From Dendrophyllia cribrosa (Eukaryota > Cnidaria > Anthozoa > Scleractinia > Dendrophylliidae), in assembly GCA_024195265.1 (NCBI GenBank), contig JAJLRJ010000008.1:39870873-39934872 (forward strand): a DNA stretch of 64,000 bases. The letters run 5' to 3'. Positions 33,811 through 46,447 of the stretch are shown piece by piece. A program made the translations under genes and the position numbers. A model generated the notes under the pieces. The model searched no databases. It saw only the letters and a list, made by a program, of their open reading frames with translations, and had not been told where the DNA came from. Every line of letters starts with the position of its first letter. Within the stretch, counting starts at the first letter, position 1.

Positions 33811-34100
33811 CCTTTCACTCCCAGAGTCAATTATAGAGACATCTAATGCAGTTCTAACTTTCGAGTCTGTTGATGAATTCCTATGGTGTGACCATTCAAA
33901 TGAAACCTCTTCGCCAGTACTTTTGCATGATACCATTTGTTCTAACTTTTGAGTCTGTGTATGAAATCCTGTGGTGTGACCATTCATATGAAACCTCTTC
34001 GCCAGTACTTTTGCATGATACCATTTGTTTTTCAATATTTTACAAAATGAGATTTAAGATTTTATATGAATTTTCATCTTTGGCACTCTTAAGAGGTAAA
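33811..34100. repeat. TAACCCTTTCACTC-type repeat with doubled core
   Basis: Starts ccctttcactcccagagtca and contains two cores (33888 and 33970). It belongs to the tail of the tandem unit, also present at 44736 but missing from unit 1. Confidence 0.6.
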
Positions 34101-34429
34101 TGAAAATAGGTGCAATGTTTCGCTTGATTTCTTTCACCTCAGTAGCTTTGTTCGTGTTATCGAGGTCAAGGATATTTAACGTTTAACACCAGGGAATCAG
34201 ATTTAACAATAGAATGTAAAGTCCTTTCTGGCTAAGCTTAAGGAAACATTGTTGCGGAAACCCAGTTACATTTTCACGGGTAAACTGAAATGTTTGCTTC
34301 TGAACTGAACATGTTTTTCGTGCAGCAAAACTGGGATATTTGCTTCCACAACTAGTGTGACTAGTAAGGGTATCTCCTTACGACCACCGGACCGGAAACC
34401 GCAGAACAGATTCACTATTACAGTCTGTA

Positions 34430-36350
34430 CAATTATTTATTTGTTAAAAAAATATCCTTTTCGTCGAATTTTCTAAGCCTTCTTGCCACTGCCGATTCTT
34501 TTCTTTTTCTTGTTCTGAATCTGTTGAATACCAAGCAAATACTTTGACGTTTAGTCCTGCATTTCGCTGACGATGTTAATGCCGTTAAGTTCGTTTCCTT
34601 GCCCGTGTTAGTTATCACTGCACAATCTAGCACTGATACAGTTTATGAGAATCAGGAAAATGATCAACAAAGATAAACTGCCTTCAGATGATTATTTTAA
34701 GACTTTCTCCCAACTAGCACTATAACAATTTCTTAGCTTAATGTGGTTCATGTATGCAGATGTAGAATGGGGGCAAATTAGGGGTGTCAGTAAAACGCGG
34801 GGTCGGGGTCGGGGCCGGGGTCGGGGCCGGGGTCGGGGTGGGATTAGGTCTAGGATTAGGTATGGGATTAAATATAACCCCTTTACTGCCTAATCCCATA
34901 CCTAATCCTAGACCTAATCCCACCCCGACACGGGCCCCGACCCCGCGTTTTACTGACACCCGCAAATTAGAAGTCAATCATGGCACTGCATCATGGAAGT
35001 CAGTTCCCGCTTCCAGGGATACAGCTGAGGCTCTCTCGTAACTGAATTCCTTGGAATCAGGAAAGGCGTTTCCTTACCAGATACTAGTAATAGCAATTAG
35101 TATATAATAAAACAGTGGATAGCGTTGTTGGCGCCCCCTGATTGGCTACTGAAACTCGGGATAGCAAGTGCTATTCACCTCCACGCAATTTGTCAGCGAA
35201 AATTGTAATCGTTGACAGGAATAAATGAGTTAGAAATCATCTTTTTCGTACTATATATCTCACTGTTTTAGTAAAAACTCAAACAACCTCAGTGTCGGTG
35301 GACAGTGGTGGATATTTAACGATCCGCGAACACTAGCCACAACTGAATCCACTTCGGTGAATAGTTGTTAATTATCACAGAATCCCGAGATACTTTACAT
35401 GCGATTTCATAAAGATGGTCGCTTAAGAGACAGTCAACTGTATTTCAATTTGGAATATAACGCCCATGTCTATTTAACTTAGCAAAACATGGCTTTTGTC
35501 TATTTAACAAAAATAACAGACCTTACAAACTCACAGTCATGTCACATAACTACACTGGACTTACCTTTTTGTTAGACAGATAAAAATATTGTTGACTTAT
35601 CTTTTCCGCTATCTTTTTATTACTTTCTTAACATAACTAATTGTTTGACTCTTGTATTTCATCTGTTTTGGTGTGTTAAATTTCGCTCTAAAACATGCCC
35701 TTATTGCCGCTGCTTTTTAGTCCGCTCTCTAAACTTTTAGTCGATTGTCAGATGCCTTTTGTAACCGCATATACGCTGAACACACCTTAATTCACTTTGA
35801 TCAGTGGTATTTTGATCATGTTTACATGTACTGAGGAGATGTTATTAGTAAATTTAATTTGTTCCAATGTAGTAAATTTTATGATAACGTTAGGTAACAC
35901 AGGACGAAATAATGAATTTACTAATCTTTAAGACAAAATTATTAATAAATTCTACTTAAAGGTATCGAAAATCTTTAAGTTGAGACGTAAATACTCTTAA
36001 ATTTATTAAAGTAAGAAAGTATCTTTAAAATGTGTTTGAGAACATTTAAGTTATCTTTAATTCAATTTTTCAACAACTTAAAGGCAACTAAAATTGTTTA
36101 TTACTTGCTTTAAGTCTTGTCAAGTATAGGCTTATTTAAGTAATTAACGGTTCGAAATTAGTCGAAATTGTTCTTTAAGTTTTCTTTAAGGAACCTTTAC
36201 TTGCACTTAAAATCGTTATTTATAATAGGTTGATACTGTAGTATTGACTCAAACGCCTGCTGTGTCAAAGGCCTTATGATTATTTATCATACTAATTATT
36301 CATTAAAATGTTACGTTCCCGTTAAAGATAGAAAAATAAAGCTCTTTGTG
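34430..36350. repeat. Segment X', upstream part of tandem unit 3
   Basis: Copy of 14880-16250 carrying two later insertions: the element at 34781-34961 and a 330-bp block at about 35898-36225 that is rich in ctttaag and acttaaag. No gene was recognised. Confidence 0.7.
34781..34961. mobile_element. 181-bp GC-rich MITE with 8-bp target duplication
   Basis: The ends gggtgtcagtaaaacgcggg are inverted repeats. The 8-bp duplication gcaaatta sits at 34773-34780 and 34962-34969. The paralogous site near 15211 (gggggcaaattaaaag) is empty. The interior holds tandem ggtcggggccgg and a telomere-like ggattaggt palindrome. Confidence 0.88.
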
Positions 36351-36782
36351 ATAAGTTTTATCTTACCTGTGTTTTGATTGGTCAAGGGAGACTCTACTTA
36401 CCTGAACTAACCTCCTCCCCTCCCTCCTTCCCTTTTATTGATACATTTACTTTTACATTTGAGGGTGGGGGGGGGGGGGGGGGGGGCAGTGGAGAAAAAC
36501 TCCTAGGAGAAGGGAGGGTCGGTGAACATTGAGCGCAAATAAAAGTAGTCAAATAAAAGTAAACTGCAGAAGACCGCAAACGATAATGCTGCTAAAGATA
36601 CGTGGAAAGATACAACGAAACAATTGTCCACGGTTCATTGTTTATGTAATAATCACCTTACTTAAACATAGGACGGCGTTGGAGGGAGGAGAGATTTGAG
36701 AGTTCAACGCAGGGGGTGGAGGGTCGGTGGAGCCAAACGCCTAAAAAAGGGAAGGGTCCGAGCGTTTCGTATTCTCAAGTTG

Positions 36783-38812
36783 GCTCATAGGAGCCTTTGA
36801 TTATCCTCGAAGTCTCCCCTGTAGTGACGTCATAGGAACCTTTGATTATCCTTGAAGTCTCCCCTGTAGTGACGTCATAGGAACCTTTAATTATCCTTCA
36901 AAACTCCCCCGTAGTGAAGTCATAGAAGCCTTTGATTATCCTTGAAGTCTCCCCTGTAGTGACGTCATAGGAGCCTTTGATTATCCTTGAAGTCTCCCCT
37001 GTAGTGACGTCATAGGAACCTTTTGATTATCCTTGAAGTCTCCCCTGTAGTGACGTCATAGGAGCCTTTGATTATCCTTGAAGTCTCCCCTGTAGTGACG
37101 TCGTAGGAGCCTTTGATTATCCTTGAAGTCACCCCTGTAGTGACGTCAAAGAAGCCTTTGATTATCCTTGAAGTCTCCCCTGTAGTGACGTCGTAGGAGC
37201 CTTTGATTATCCTTGAAGTCACCCCTGTAGTGACGTCAAAGAAGCCTTTGATTATCCTTGAAGTCTCCCCTGTAGTGACGTCATAGGAGCCTTTGATTAT
37301 CCTTGAAGTCTCCCCTGTAGTGACGTCATAGGAACCTTTGATTATCCTTGAAGTCTCCCCTGTAGTGACGTCATAAGAGCCTTTGATTATCCTTGAAGTC
37401 TCCCCTGTAGTGACGTCATAGGAACCTTTGATTATCCCTGAAGTCTCCCCTGTAGTGACATCGTAGGAGCTTTGATTATCCTTGAAGTCACCTCTGTAGT
37501 GACGTCATAGGAACCTTTAATTATCCTTGAAAACTCCCGCGTAGTGACGTCATAAGAGCCTTTGATTATCCTTGAAGTCTCCCCTGTAGTGACGTCATAA
37601 GAGCCTTTGATTATCCTTGAAGTCTCCCCTGTAGTGACGTCATAGGAACCTTTGATTATCCTTGAAGTCTCCCTGTAGTGACATCGTAGGAGCTTTGATT
37701 ATCCTTGAAGTCTCCCCTGTAGTGACGTCATAGGAACCTTTAATTATCCTTGAAGACTACCCCGTAGTGACGTCATAGGAGCCTTTGATTATCCTTGAAG
37801 TCTCCCCTGTAGTGACGTCATAAGAGCCTTTGATTATCCTTGAAGTCTCCCCTGTAGTGACGTCATAGGAGCCTTTGATTATCCTTGAAGTCTCCCCTGT
37901 AGTGACGTCATAGGAACCTTTTGATTATCCTTGAAGTCTCCCCTGTAGTGACGTCATAGGAGCCTTTGATTATCCTTGAAGTCTCCCCTGTAGTGACGTC
38001 GTAGAAGCCTTTGATTATCCTTGAAGTCTCCCCTGTAGTGACGTCATAGGAACCTTTGATTATCCTTGAAGTCTCCCCTGTAGTGACGTCATAGGAGCCT
38101 TTGATTATCCTTGAAGTCTCCCCTGTAGTGACGTCGTAGGAGCCTTTGATTATCCTTGAAGTCACCCCTGTAGTGACGTCATAGAAGCCTTTGATTATCC
38201 TTGAAGTCTCCCCTGTAGTGACGTCATAGGAGCCTTTGATTATCCTTGAAGTCTCCCCTGTAGTGACGTCATAGGAGCCTTTGATTATCCTTGAAGTTTC
38301 CCCTGTAGCGACGTCATAGGAGCCTTTGATTATCCTTGAAGTCTCCCCTGTAGTGACGTCATAGGAACCTTTGATTATCCTTGAAGTCTCCCCTGTAGTG
38401 ACATCGTAGGAGCTTTGATTATCCTTGAAGTCTCCCCTGTAGTGACGTCATAGGAGCCTTCGATTATCCTTGAAGTCTCCCCCGTAGTGACGTCATAGGA
38501 GCCTTTGATTATCCTTGAAGTCTCCCCTGTAGTGACGTCATAGGAGCCTTTGATTATCCTTGAAGTTTCCCCTGTAGCGACGTCATAGGAGCCTTTGATT
38601 ATCCTTGAAGTCTCCCCTGTAGCGATGTCATAGGAGCCTTTGATTATCTTTGAAGTCTCCCCTGTAGTGACGTCATGGGAGCCTTCGATTTTCCTTGAAG
38701 TCTCCCCCGTAGTGACGTCATAGGAGCTTTGATTATCCTTGAAGTCTCCCCTGTAGTGACGTCATAAGAACCTTTGATTATCCTTGAAGTCTCCCCTGTA
38801 GTGACGTCATAT
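36783..38812. repeat. 45-bp minisatellite with CRE palindromes, about 45 copies
   Basis: Same unit as 26926-27727 but about 2 kb long. TGACGTCA is intact in most units; variants include tgacgtcg, tgacatcg and cgacgtca. It ends about 1.2 kb before the TATA box of copy 3. Confidence 0.9.
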
Positions 38813-40035
38813 TCATGTGGAGAAACGTAGCATTACTGAAATGTACTTGATGACGTGACGCAGGACATGATCAGTAGCCATTTTATTTAGAGTCTCGACG
38901 GATTTCAAAGTTGTATATGTCATTTGAAAGCTAAGAGATTGTATGTTTCCCAACGAGAGGTGAATTTTAGCTAGCTGAAGAACGTATAGAGAAAATCTTG
39001 CACTCGATCAGTATTGCTACACCGATGATATGACAATCAATAGAAATTCGCTATCGTATCTCTTGTAGAAATAAACGTAAATAAATAATGAACAATTACT
39101 GTCTAGTGTGAGCCCACTATGCTTATCTTTGAAATCTCGCCCTGGAGAAAACTCAGTTTATGAAACCATGTTGGCGAATTGCCAGGCCCGGTTTAACAAA
39201 AAAGACTGAACAAAACTGAAAATTTAATTACTTTTTTAAGCCCTTTGACCAATATTAAAACCTATAATTCCCACACTGAGAAATAATTGCCTTTATATAA
39301 TTTGCTATTTAAACGAAATGCATTGAAGAAATAACACACATGAAGAAATAATTGATAGAACTGAACAAAATTGAAAATATAATTACTCTTCTGAGCCCTT
39401 TGACCAACATTAAAACCTATAATTCTCACACTAAGAAATAATTGCCGTTATAATTTTTCATTTAAACGAAATGCATTAAAGAAACAACCCACATGAACAA
39501 ATAATTGATAATTGATAAAATTGAACAAATTGTAAATTTTATTACCCTTCTGAGCTCTTTGAACAATATTAAAATCTATAATTCCCACACTAAGAAATAA
39601 TTGTGGTTACTGAGTTAACAGAAATGTATTGAAGAAATACCACACATGAACAAATCATTTGATAATTGCTATTTTTCGTTTTCCTTAGGGTGCGTGTCCA
39701 TCGGTCTTGTTCCAAATAATACTCAAAATGATCAATACAAATCTTTTAACTCCGACATTTAGAGCCACTGCAATACGAGTGATATCTTGTGATATCTCCT
39801 GTCGGTCTCGAGAGTTATCAGAGATTATTCCACTTCAAACGTATCATGTCTAACACGTCTAAAAAGTGATAACCCAAGAACATACCATTTACCCTTTGAG
39901 TCTGAATTCAATACTTTACAAATGGACAATGTCAGTAAAATCAATGTTTCTATTTTGCCCGGCCTCCTCAAAGAACTAATTAATTTTTGGGAGGAAATAA
40001 GAAAATTTCCCACAGGAGACCAGTTTTCTTCAACT

Positions 40036-40041
40036 TATAAA
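40036..40041 (+). promoter_or_regulatory. TATA box of unit 3 gene
   Basis: TATAAA lies 67 bases before the start codon, in the same conserved context as units 1 and 2. Confidence 0.6.
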
Positions 40042-40102
40042 ACACAGACGTTTCGTTATTTTTAGACTGTATTTCGGTTTAAGCAAGAGACGAAACGTTA
40101 CT

Positions 40103-43027
40103 ATGTTTAAACTTACAACTTTGCTTGCCTTGGGAATGGTTTCCCTTCTGGTGCTGGCAAGGACTGAGCAGGCATCGGCACAAAACAACGGAGTAAGTTT
40201 TATTTTCCAAGACTTTAAATTGAACCAATTCGATTTGTTGTTGTACCTGTCCACTATCATAGGAAGAACGCCAGGCATTCAAACAGACAACTGTGTTTTA
40301 GGTCAAGAAATACATGGCGTCAACAACACTGCAAAAATGTTTCAATTCTGTCCTTTTTTTCTCTCTCTCTTAAAGGACAAAACAGGTGAAACTGTAGGAG
40401 TTAAAAAAGCGAGGTCACAATCTTCGGGAAACTACGCTTATGTTTTTCAGGTAAACATTTTTGAACGGGAAACGTTAGAAAAGGAAAATCAAAGAAGGTC
40501 AAAGAATTGCGGATAGTGAAACTTCACAGTTAAGGCTAAAATTAATTGTTTGCAAATACTATTAATCGATCCCTTCTTGGTGCGAAGAAATCAAAACTGA
40601 TAATGGTCATGGATATTTCAAGGAGCTACGAACTTTTTTCCTACACGGAAAGCTTATAGAACTTATAGCTTATATTGTGAATTGTTGAAGAAAGATGAAA
40701 CCATAATCAGTTTTAAGCGATTTTTTTAAGTCACAAGGAAAGGCATTGACGAAATTGGCCCAGAATGTGTAAACTGTTCCCTTGCTATCTAACGGAAGAA
40801 AAATTGATCTGTAAGCCGCGCAATCTACGCTAGGACGCATGCAAATTCCTCTGTTGTTTTGTAGCGGGCAACAAACTTCCCGACTCGACCACTATGGAAA
40901 AACTCAAGAAATAAAAGCTGATGGCTAGATCCTTCGCCGATCATCTCCAATATTTATACAATTCCCTCGCCAGAAGAGTGAGTTGGCATGTCTTTTAAAT
41001 GGGCCGAGCCATCAGACACATACTATGACTTCTTTCTTTTTCCCGACATCAGCGCCCAGGGGAGGGGACATCCATATAAAAATGACGGGGTGCTCTTCGG
41101 AAATTTTGAAATGGAGAAACTCGTAAAAAGAACATGCAGGAAATCTTCATAATTGCGCGAATGGTTCAAACTGACTGCAATGGACGAATAACATTCTTTC
41201 TTTTTTCTGAAAAACAATGTGCATACGATTGACATAGGCGACTATCGTGTGCAAAAAGAGCTAGAATCTTGGCGCACTACAATAACGAATGAAGATGTTT
41301 CTAAGCCATTTTCTACTGAAATTGCAGCATTTTCACTATAAATACGCTAAGACAAGGGTTTCATGAACAGCCTGAATTCGTACAAAAGATAAAGAAAAGA
41401 AAAGGGAGATAGAGGAAGAAAAAGAAGACTAGCAATACCCATATCAGCCTTTTTATATATTGCAACGCGCAGTCTCAAACACATCAATAGGATGCATGCA
41501 TTTCTGTTCTTCTAGATTTTTACACTTTTTATTTATTTATTTATTTGTACCATTTTTTCGTTATTAGTCCAAGGTTTCAGCAGATAGCTCATGTTTTTAA
41601 ATATTATAACCAGAGAACGCTTTAAACTACGTTTTCGTTAATTTGATAGTATCTTTTGAATTTTTTCTTAGCTTAAGAAGAAGAACAAAGGTGGTAAACT
41701 GAAAGGATGGCGGAGAAAGCCTAAATCCCGCAGTGACATCACCTTGAAAACCCTTGACGGTTAATCCAACGGAGCAAGCTCCGCAGAACTACGGTGTTTT
41801 TTTTTGATTTGGTAAATACTGGTAGTACGATGGTCAAACTGCTCAAATTTAATGAGGATTCCAAATATATGGCTTGATCCCTTTGGGCATTAACATTCAT
41901 ATTGCATTTCTTATGAGACTGTAGGAGTGCCCTCGCTGACTTAACCCTTTCACTCACAGATACAGTTAATATGGAGAAATGTAGTGTAGTTCTATCTTTT
42001 AAGTCGCCGTCGAAATCCTATGGTGTGACCATTCAAATGAAACCTCTTCTGCAGTACTTTTGCATGGTACCATGATTTGTTTCTCAATATTTCACAAAAT
42101 GAAGTTTGGGATTTTCACCCTTGAATTTTGATTTTAAATTTGGCACTTTTAAGAGTTCAGTTATCTGAAGACGTTTGACGTTTGGCCTTTTTTTCTGTCC
42201 TTTCCATCTGTTTAAAAGTTAAAACAAAAACTTCACAAAACAAAAATGCTCAACAAACTGAAAAGCGTGGTATTTGTACTTTCTAGCAGTAACATAATGT
42301 TATCTAACATGTTCATTTCTAGATCATTTTGGCATTTTGTTTTGAATCTGATTTTTGTCGCTTTCTTTACCTCATAGAAAGCCACGGTGGCATATGACGG
42401 TTATTGAGTAATCTTGCACTTTGATAAAATAGTATTAGGCATAAAATGTGTGAAAGGATGTATTATAAAGGCGAATTTCAATCATTTTCTCTTCTATAAA
42501 TGGTAAACATAAAAAAATAAAAGCCACTAAAACCGAATAGCCTTCGAGGGGGAGGGGTTTATAGGGCAAATACGATAAGTTCTATGTCTTATGCTGTGTT
42601 CACACGAGGGCGAAACATGTTTAGTCTGATCCCGAATGAAACATGTGTCACTGTGAAAAGTGTTTACATCAGGCGGCGCATTGGGCGAATCATTAACGAA
42701 ACATGTTTATTGTGAGCATGATTGAAACTATCTCGTGCTCGATCAAAGCCAGACGAAACATGTTAGCGCAAACGTCGTCTCCTTGTTAAACACTGCATCA
42801 CCGTTCGTTGCTGTAGAACTTGAGAAGTGAGTCAACAAAATCATGGAATAGGAAGTTCGAGCTCTATTTGTTCCGGTTCATGTGTAATTCTACAGCTTAT
42901 GAATTCGTTTTTTATCTCTTCTTTAGAAAAAGAGGAAGGGACACGCAAGGTTTGAGCACAACGATCCCGGACCAAACGCAGGCGCTGTATAGCCAGAAAA
43001 TAGAATGTAGTTTTAAGTAGAAATAAA
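40103..43027 (+). CDS. Small secreted Lys/Arg-rich protein, tandem copy 3 (short C-terminus)
   Basis: Exons 40103-40192, 40376-40450 and 41672-41764 join in phase 0 to give 85 residues. The non-coding terminal exon starts at 42927, with AATAAA at 43022-43027. The signal peptide is MFKLTTLLAL... ending ASA-QNNG. Exon 2 is more basic than in its siblings (GVKKARSQSSGNYAYVFQ). Exon 3 is LKKKNKGGKLKGWRRKPKSR. An indel (aaaacccttgacgg) shifts the frame so that the protein stops early. The sequence for the sibling ending (gcaagctccgcagaactacg) is still there but out of frame. The first intron is open in frame, so unspliced RNA would encode a different 137-residue protein, which is thought unlikely. 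Confidence 0.58.
41941..42170. repeat. TAACCCTTTCACTC-type repeat, unit 3
   Basis: Orthologous in position to 23932 and 31014, with a single core. Confidence 0.6.
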
Positions 43028-43939
43028 GCACCGCTGGGTAAATCGGTTTGCGTTGATTTTTTTTTTTAATCCACGGCTCTTAATAGATGAATGGTGACTA
43101 ATGTACTCTTGAGCATTGGATTCGTCTGAAAATTTTTACATAGATCCCATATCTGGTACTTGAGCTAATTTCTGATTGGCTTATTCTTTCGCACTCTTGA
43201 TAGTCACCTGTCTTTGTGGAAAAATCAGAATCTGGATTCAGGATTTTAGGAATCCAATAACAGATTTTGCGCTTTTTTTACACAAATCCAAAAACGGTTC
43301 CTTAGGATTGATGATCCCGAAGTTTGTTTGGAGGGATCCGAAAAGAGTGCTTGTGATCAGCGGCATATGCACATGGATACACATGCGCGCTGTGGTTACC
43401 ATGACAAGAAAGAAAAATCCGTTTTCGAATTCAGTGTTTCTTTAGTATTGGGGAATCCGCCTGATTTTCGGTAAGAATCCGGATTTATATTTTTCCAAAG
43501 AAACGTACCCTCAGTTAGATCCAGTTGAACAACCACTTATTCCAGAGCCTTCAACTGGCCTCGGCAAAATCCTAATTATCCAAATTTCGTTTTCAATTAT
43601 CGACTCTAATTCAATCTACGTCCTGGCGCACGGTCTAGCTTTAAAATTTATTTTTTAAAGAAAGAGCATTCCAGGTCATTGCATTCTGACTGACTGTTAC
43701 GCCTGATGTCTCAACTCCCACTAAGGACTGAAATGACAAGAGTTCTTTTAGAATTTTCTACATGTTTGGCTTGGAATTCGACGGATAATTCCTTGAATTG
43801 CATTTTTCGAGTTCAGCAAACAGAGCTCACTGCGCATTTCATTGTTTACATGAGTTGAAACGTTCACTCTAAGAAAAAGCGAAAGTTACGAAAATAATGA
43901 TCCCCGAAAGTAGCGATAAAATTTGAAATCTGAAAGTAG

Positions 43940-44220
43940 CGACCCCCCCCCCCCCCCCCCCCCTAAAAAAAGTAACGATTCCCCGATAGTAACGATCCCC
44001 CGACAGTAAAGACCCCCCAGAAGTAACGATCCCCTGATAGTAACGACCCTCCGATAGTAACGATCTCCCAAAAGTAACGACCCCCCGACAGTATCGACCC
44101 CCCGATAGTAACGACCCCCCGATAGTAACGATCCCCCGATAGTAACGATTCCCCGATAGTAACGATTGCCCGATAGTAACGATCCCCCAAAAGTAACGAT
44201 CCCCCGATAGTAACAACCCC
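43940..44220. repeat. C-rich tandem array, 15-17 bp units
   Basis: Units such as agtaacgatcccccgat are repeated about 15 times after a long C run. Long open frames on the minus strand (GDRYYRGIVTIGGSLLS type) are by-products of the repeat. Confidence 0.85.
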
Positions 44221-44663
44221 AAAGGTAAATTGCAGCTCCGTAAGAAACAAAAGTGAAAACCTGCGGAAAGATCGCATGCGCACTCCCATCAATTCACTTA
44301 TACGGTTCACAATACAATCTAAAAGCGCCCGCCAAAGAACCTTTTATAACGTCTACTAAATAATAGATAGAGAAGTGAAGACCGCAAAGAACACACCTAT
44401 CTGTTAGAAGATCCCTACTAATAACCATTTTAAATAAAAAAGTCTGTCAATGTTTTCACATCTACCTCGATTTAGCAAAGGTGAATCAATTTATATCTTA
44501 CGCGTTTTTGCCATCTATAAACGCTGCTAAGTCCGAAAGTAAGGACACTTTGCAGTAGTGTGTTTATTAAACCGTCCAGTGAAGGGCACTTTGGTTTGAA
44601 TGTAAAAACTGACAATAGTAATGTTTTAATCGTGCATCCTGTTTTCGCTGAGTTTTCGCTTAG

Positions 44664-44722
44664 CACTAGTATGAGTACTAGCATGGGTACTAGCATGGGT
44701 ACTAGCATGGGTACTAGCATGC
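44664..44722. repeat. 12-bp tandem repeat gtactagcatgg
   Basis: About four to five units; units 1 and 2 have a single copy (agtactagcatgag), so it expanded in unit 3. Confidence 0.85.
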
Positions 44723-44735
44723 AAGATTTACATCC

Positions 44736-44933
44736 TTTCACTCCCAGAGTCAATTATGGAGACATGTAGTGTAGTTCTAACTTTTGAGTCTGCTGACAAA
44801 ATCCTATGGTGCGACCATTCAAATGAAACCTCTTCGGCATTACTTTTGCATGATACCATTTGTTTATCAGTATTTTACAAAATGAAATTTAGGATTTCAT
44901 ATGAATTTTTATCATTGAGTTAAAGGGTTAAAT
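44736..44933. repeat. TAACCCTTTCACTC-type repeat, unit tail
   Basis: Runs from cctttcactcccagagtc to gagttaaagggttaa, showing the inverted ends most clearly. Confidence 0.65.
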
Positions 44934-45134
44934 CACAATAGGTGCATTCTATTTGTTTCGCTTGATTTTTTTTTGGTACGTGTTATTAAGGTCAAGGATA
45001 ATTAACGTTTTCGTGGGTAAAAAAAAATCCGTCAGGGTTTGGGAAGGAAAATCTGCGCAAAACATTTTTTGCTTCTGAACTGAACATGTTTTTCGTGCAG
45101 CAAAACTGGGATATTTGCTTCCACAACAGTGTTG

Positions 45135-46339
45135 TCCTGTCCAGGGCGAATTACTTTGCCATTGCATTCAATTAAAAAGCCTAGCTAGCGTTTTAACCAT
45201 ACTGCGGAAGTACTGAATTTCTCTTTATTCCGGAAGTCAGCCACTGGGACACAGAAATTATTTTTTAACGAATTTTTCCCAGTGGAAGCATGAATTACTG
45301 TCTACTTGTTGATTTGCCCGCAGCGCAGGAAGTTTGTCCCTCGCTGTTCTAATAAGAATTGTCAGCTATAAGAATTTGTCGATCGACACACTAGGCGCAA
45401 ATCGCGCAAGCGATTTCGCCGATTTTTGACATGTCAGGGATCGGCTATAACGATCGCAGGCGAAAATCGCGAGCATATACATCTGGAAATTTTCGCCAAT
45501 CGTCACAAAAGGCGTATAAAATCGCCTATTGGCCTATGGCTTTAGACAATGGATATTCATTGGAAAACACTAGATTTTGCTTTGAGAAAAGAACATTGAT
45601 AGATACCAACAGTGTTGGGCAATTTAAAATCCGAAGCAATCACAGTATCAAATATTATGAACTTTGCTATATCTCTGGTTTAATATCTTGGTCAAAGCTT
45701 TTTCTGTTCTTTTTTTTCACTCGAAGACAGTCGCAAAATTGATAGTATAAACTATCTTCTAATGATGTCATGTACATATAGTTTTAAAAAGATAAGAACA
45801 CGTTTTTCTACTACTTATTTAGCTTGAATATTAATAATACAAGTATAAATTTGCTTAATTTCCAAAAACAGTCAAACTCCGCTTATGATTACTGCAATTA
45901 AACTACTTATAATAATCAGTTTGCGTTTTAATAGTAAAAGTATTAAAAATGCGTTCAATTTGATATGAACTTAAATTATTAAAAAGTCCAACTGTGAACC
46001 AAGTGCACAACCGCCTCCCTCAATGATGACAAAAGCTTATTATGTGTTTGAAATAAATTGGGAATCCAAATGATGAATTTTGACGTTGTAAATATTCAGA
46101 AGAAAAGGTTTCTTGGATCGTAGACTATAAGAAAATGAAACAAATAGCAAGCAGTGAAACAATTTGGTTGTGGATAATAACTTCAAAAAATTTATCTTAT
46201 TTGTTCGCTTCTGTCAACAAATTAATATAATTTGTCGCCAATTCAAGTTTTCTTTTATTGATTATTGAAACGATGTTTTTCCCCAATGTTTAGATCATAT
46301 CAAATCGGGCCCCGGTTTGATCAAAGTAAAGGGACGGCC
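45135..46339. other. Spacer between tandem block and next gene
   Basis: Similarity between units ends near 45130. The rest is AT-rich with no recognised gene. A CG-containing stretch at 45380-45520 (aaatcgcgcaagcgattt) is locally palindromic. Confidence 0.5.
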
Positions 46340-46447
46340 ATGTTTCACCGGCAGGTTTGGCTTGTCTGGGGGACTTTATTTATATTGCTGTTAGTTTGCA
46401 ATTCTGTTGAGCAATCGACATTACCTCGAGATTCATACAAGGAGCCT
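46340..46447 (+). CDS. Exon 1: signal peptide
   Basis: 36 codons with a strong hydrophobic core (GTLFILLLV) and a GTAAGA donor in phase 0. An upstream in-frame ATG at 46265 would put 25 polar residues before the leader, so 46340 is preferred. Confidence 0.6.

Noticed and set aside
40103..40516. Continuous 137-codon frame at the copy 3 gene start
   Set aside because: The frame crosses a strong GTAAGT donor. The same intron has stops in copies 1 and 2, so it is an accidentally open intron.
43869..44310. Overlapping minus-strand frames with GDRYYRGIVTIGGSLLS repeats
   Set aside because: They are translations of the C-rich tandem array in several frames at once; no coding bias.
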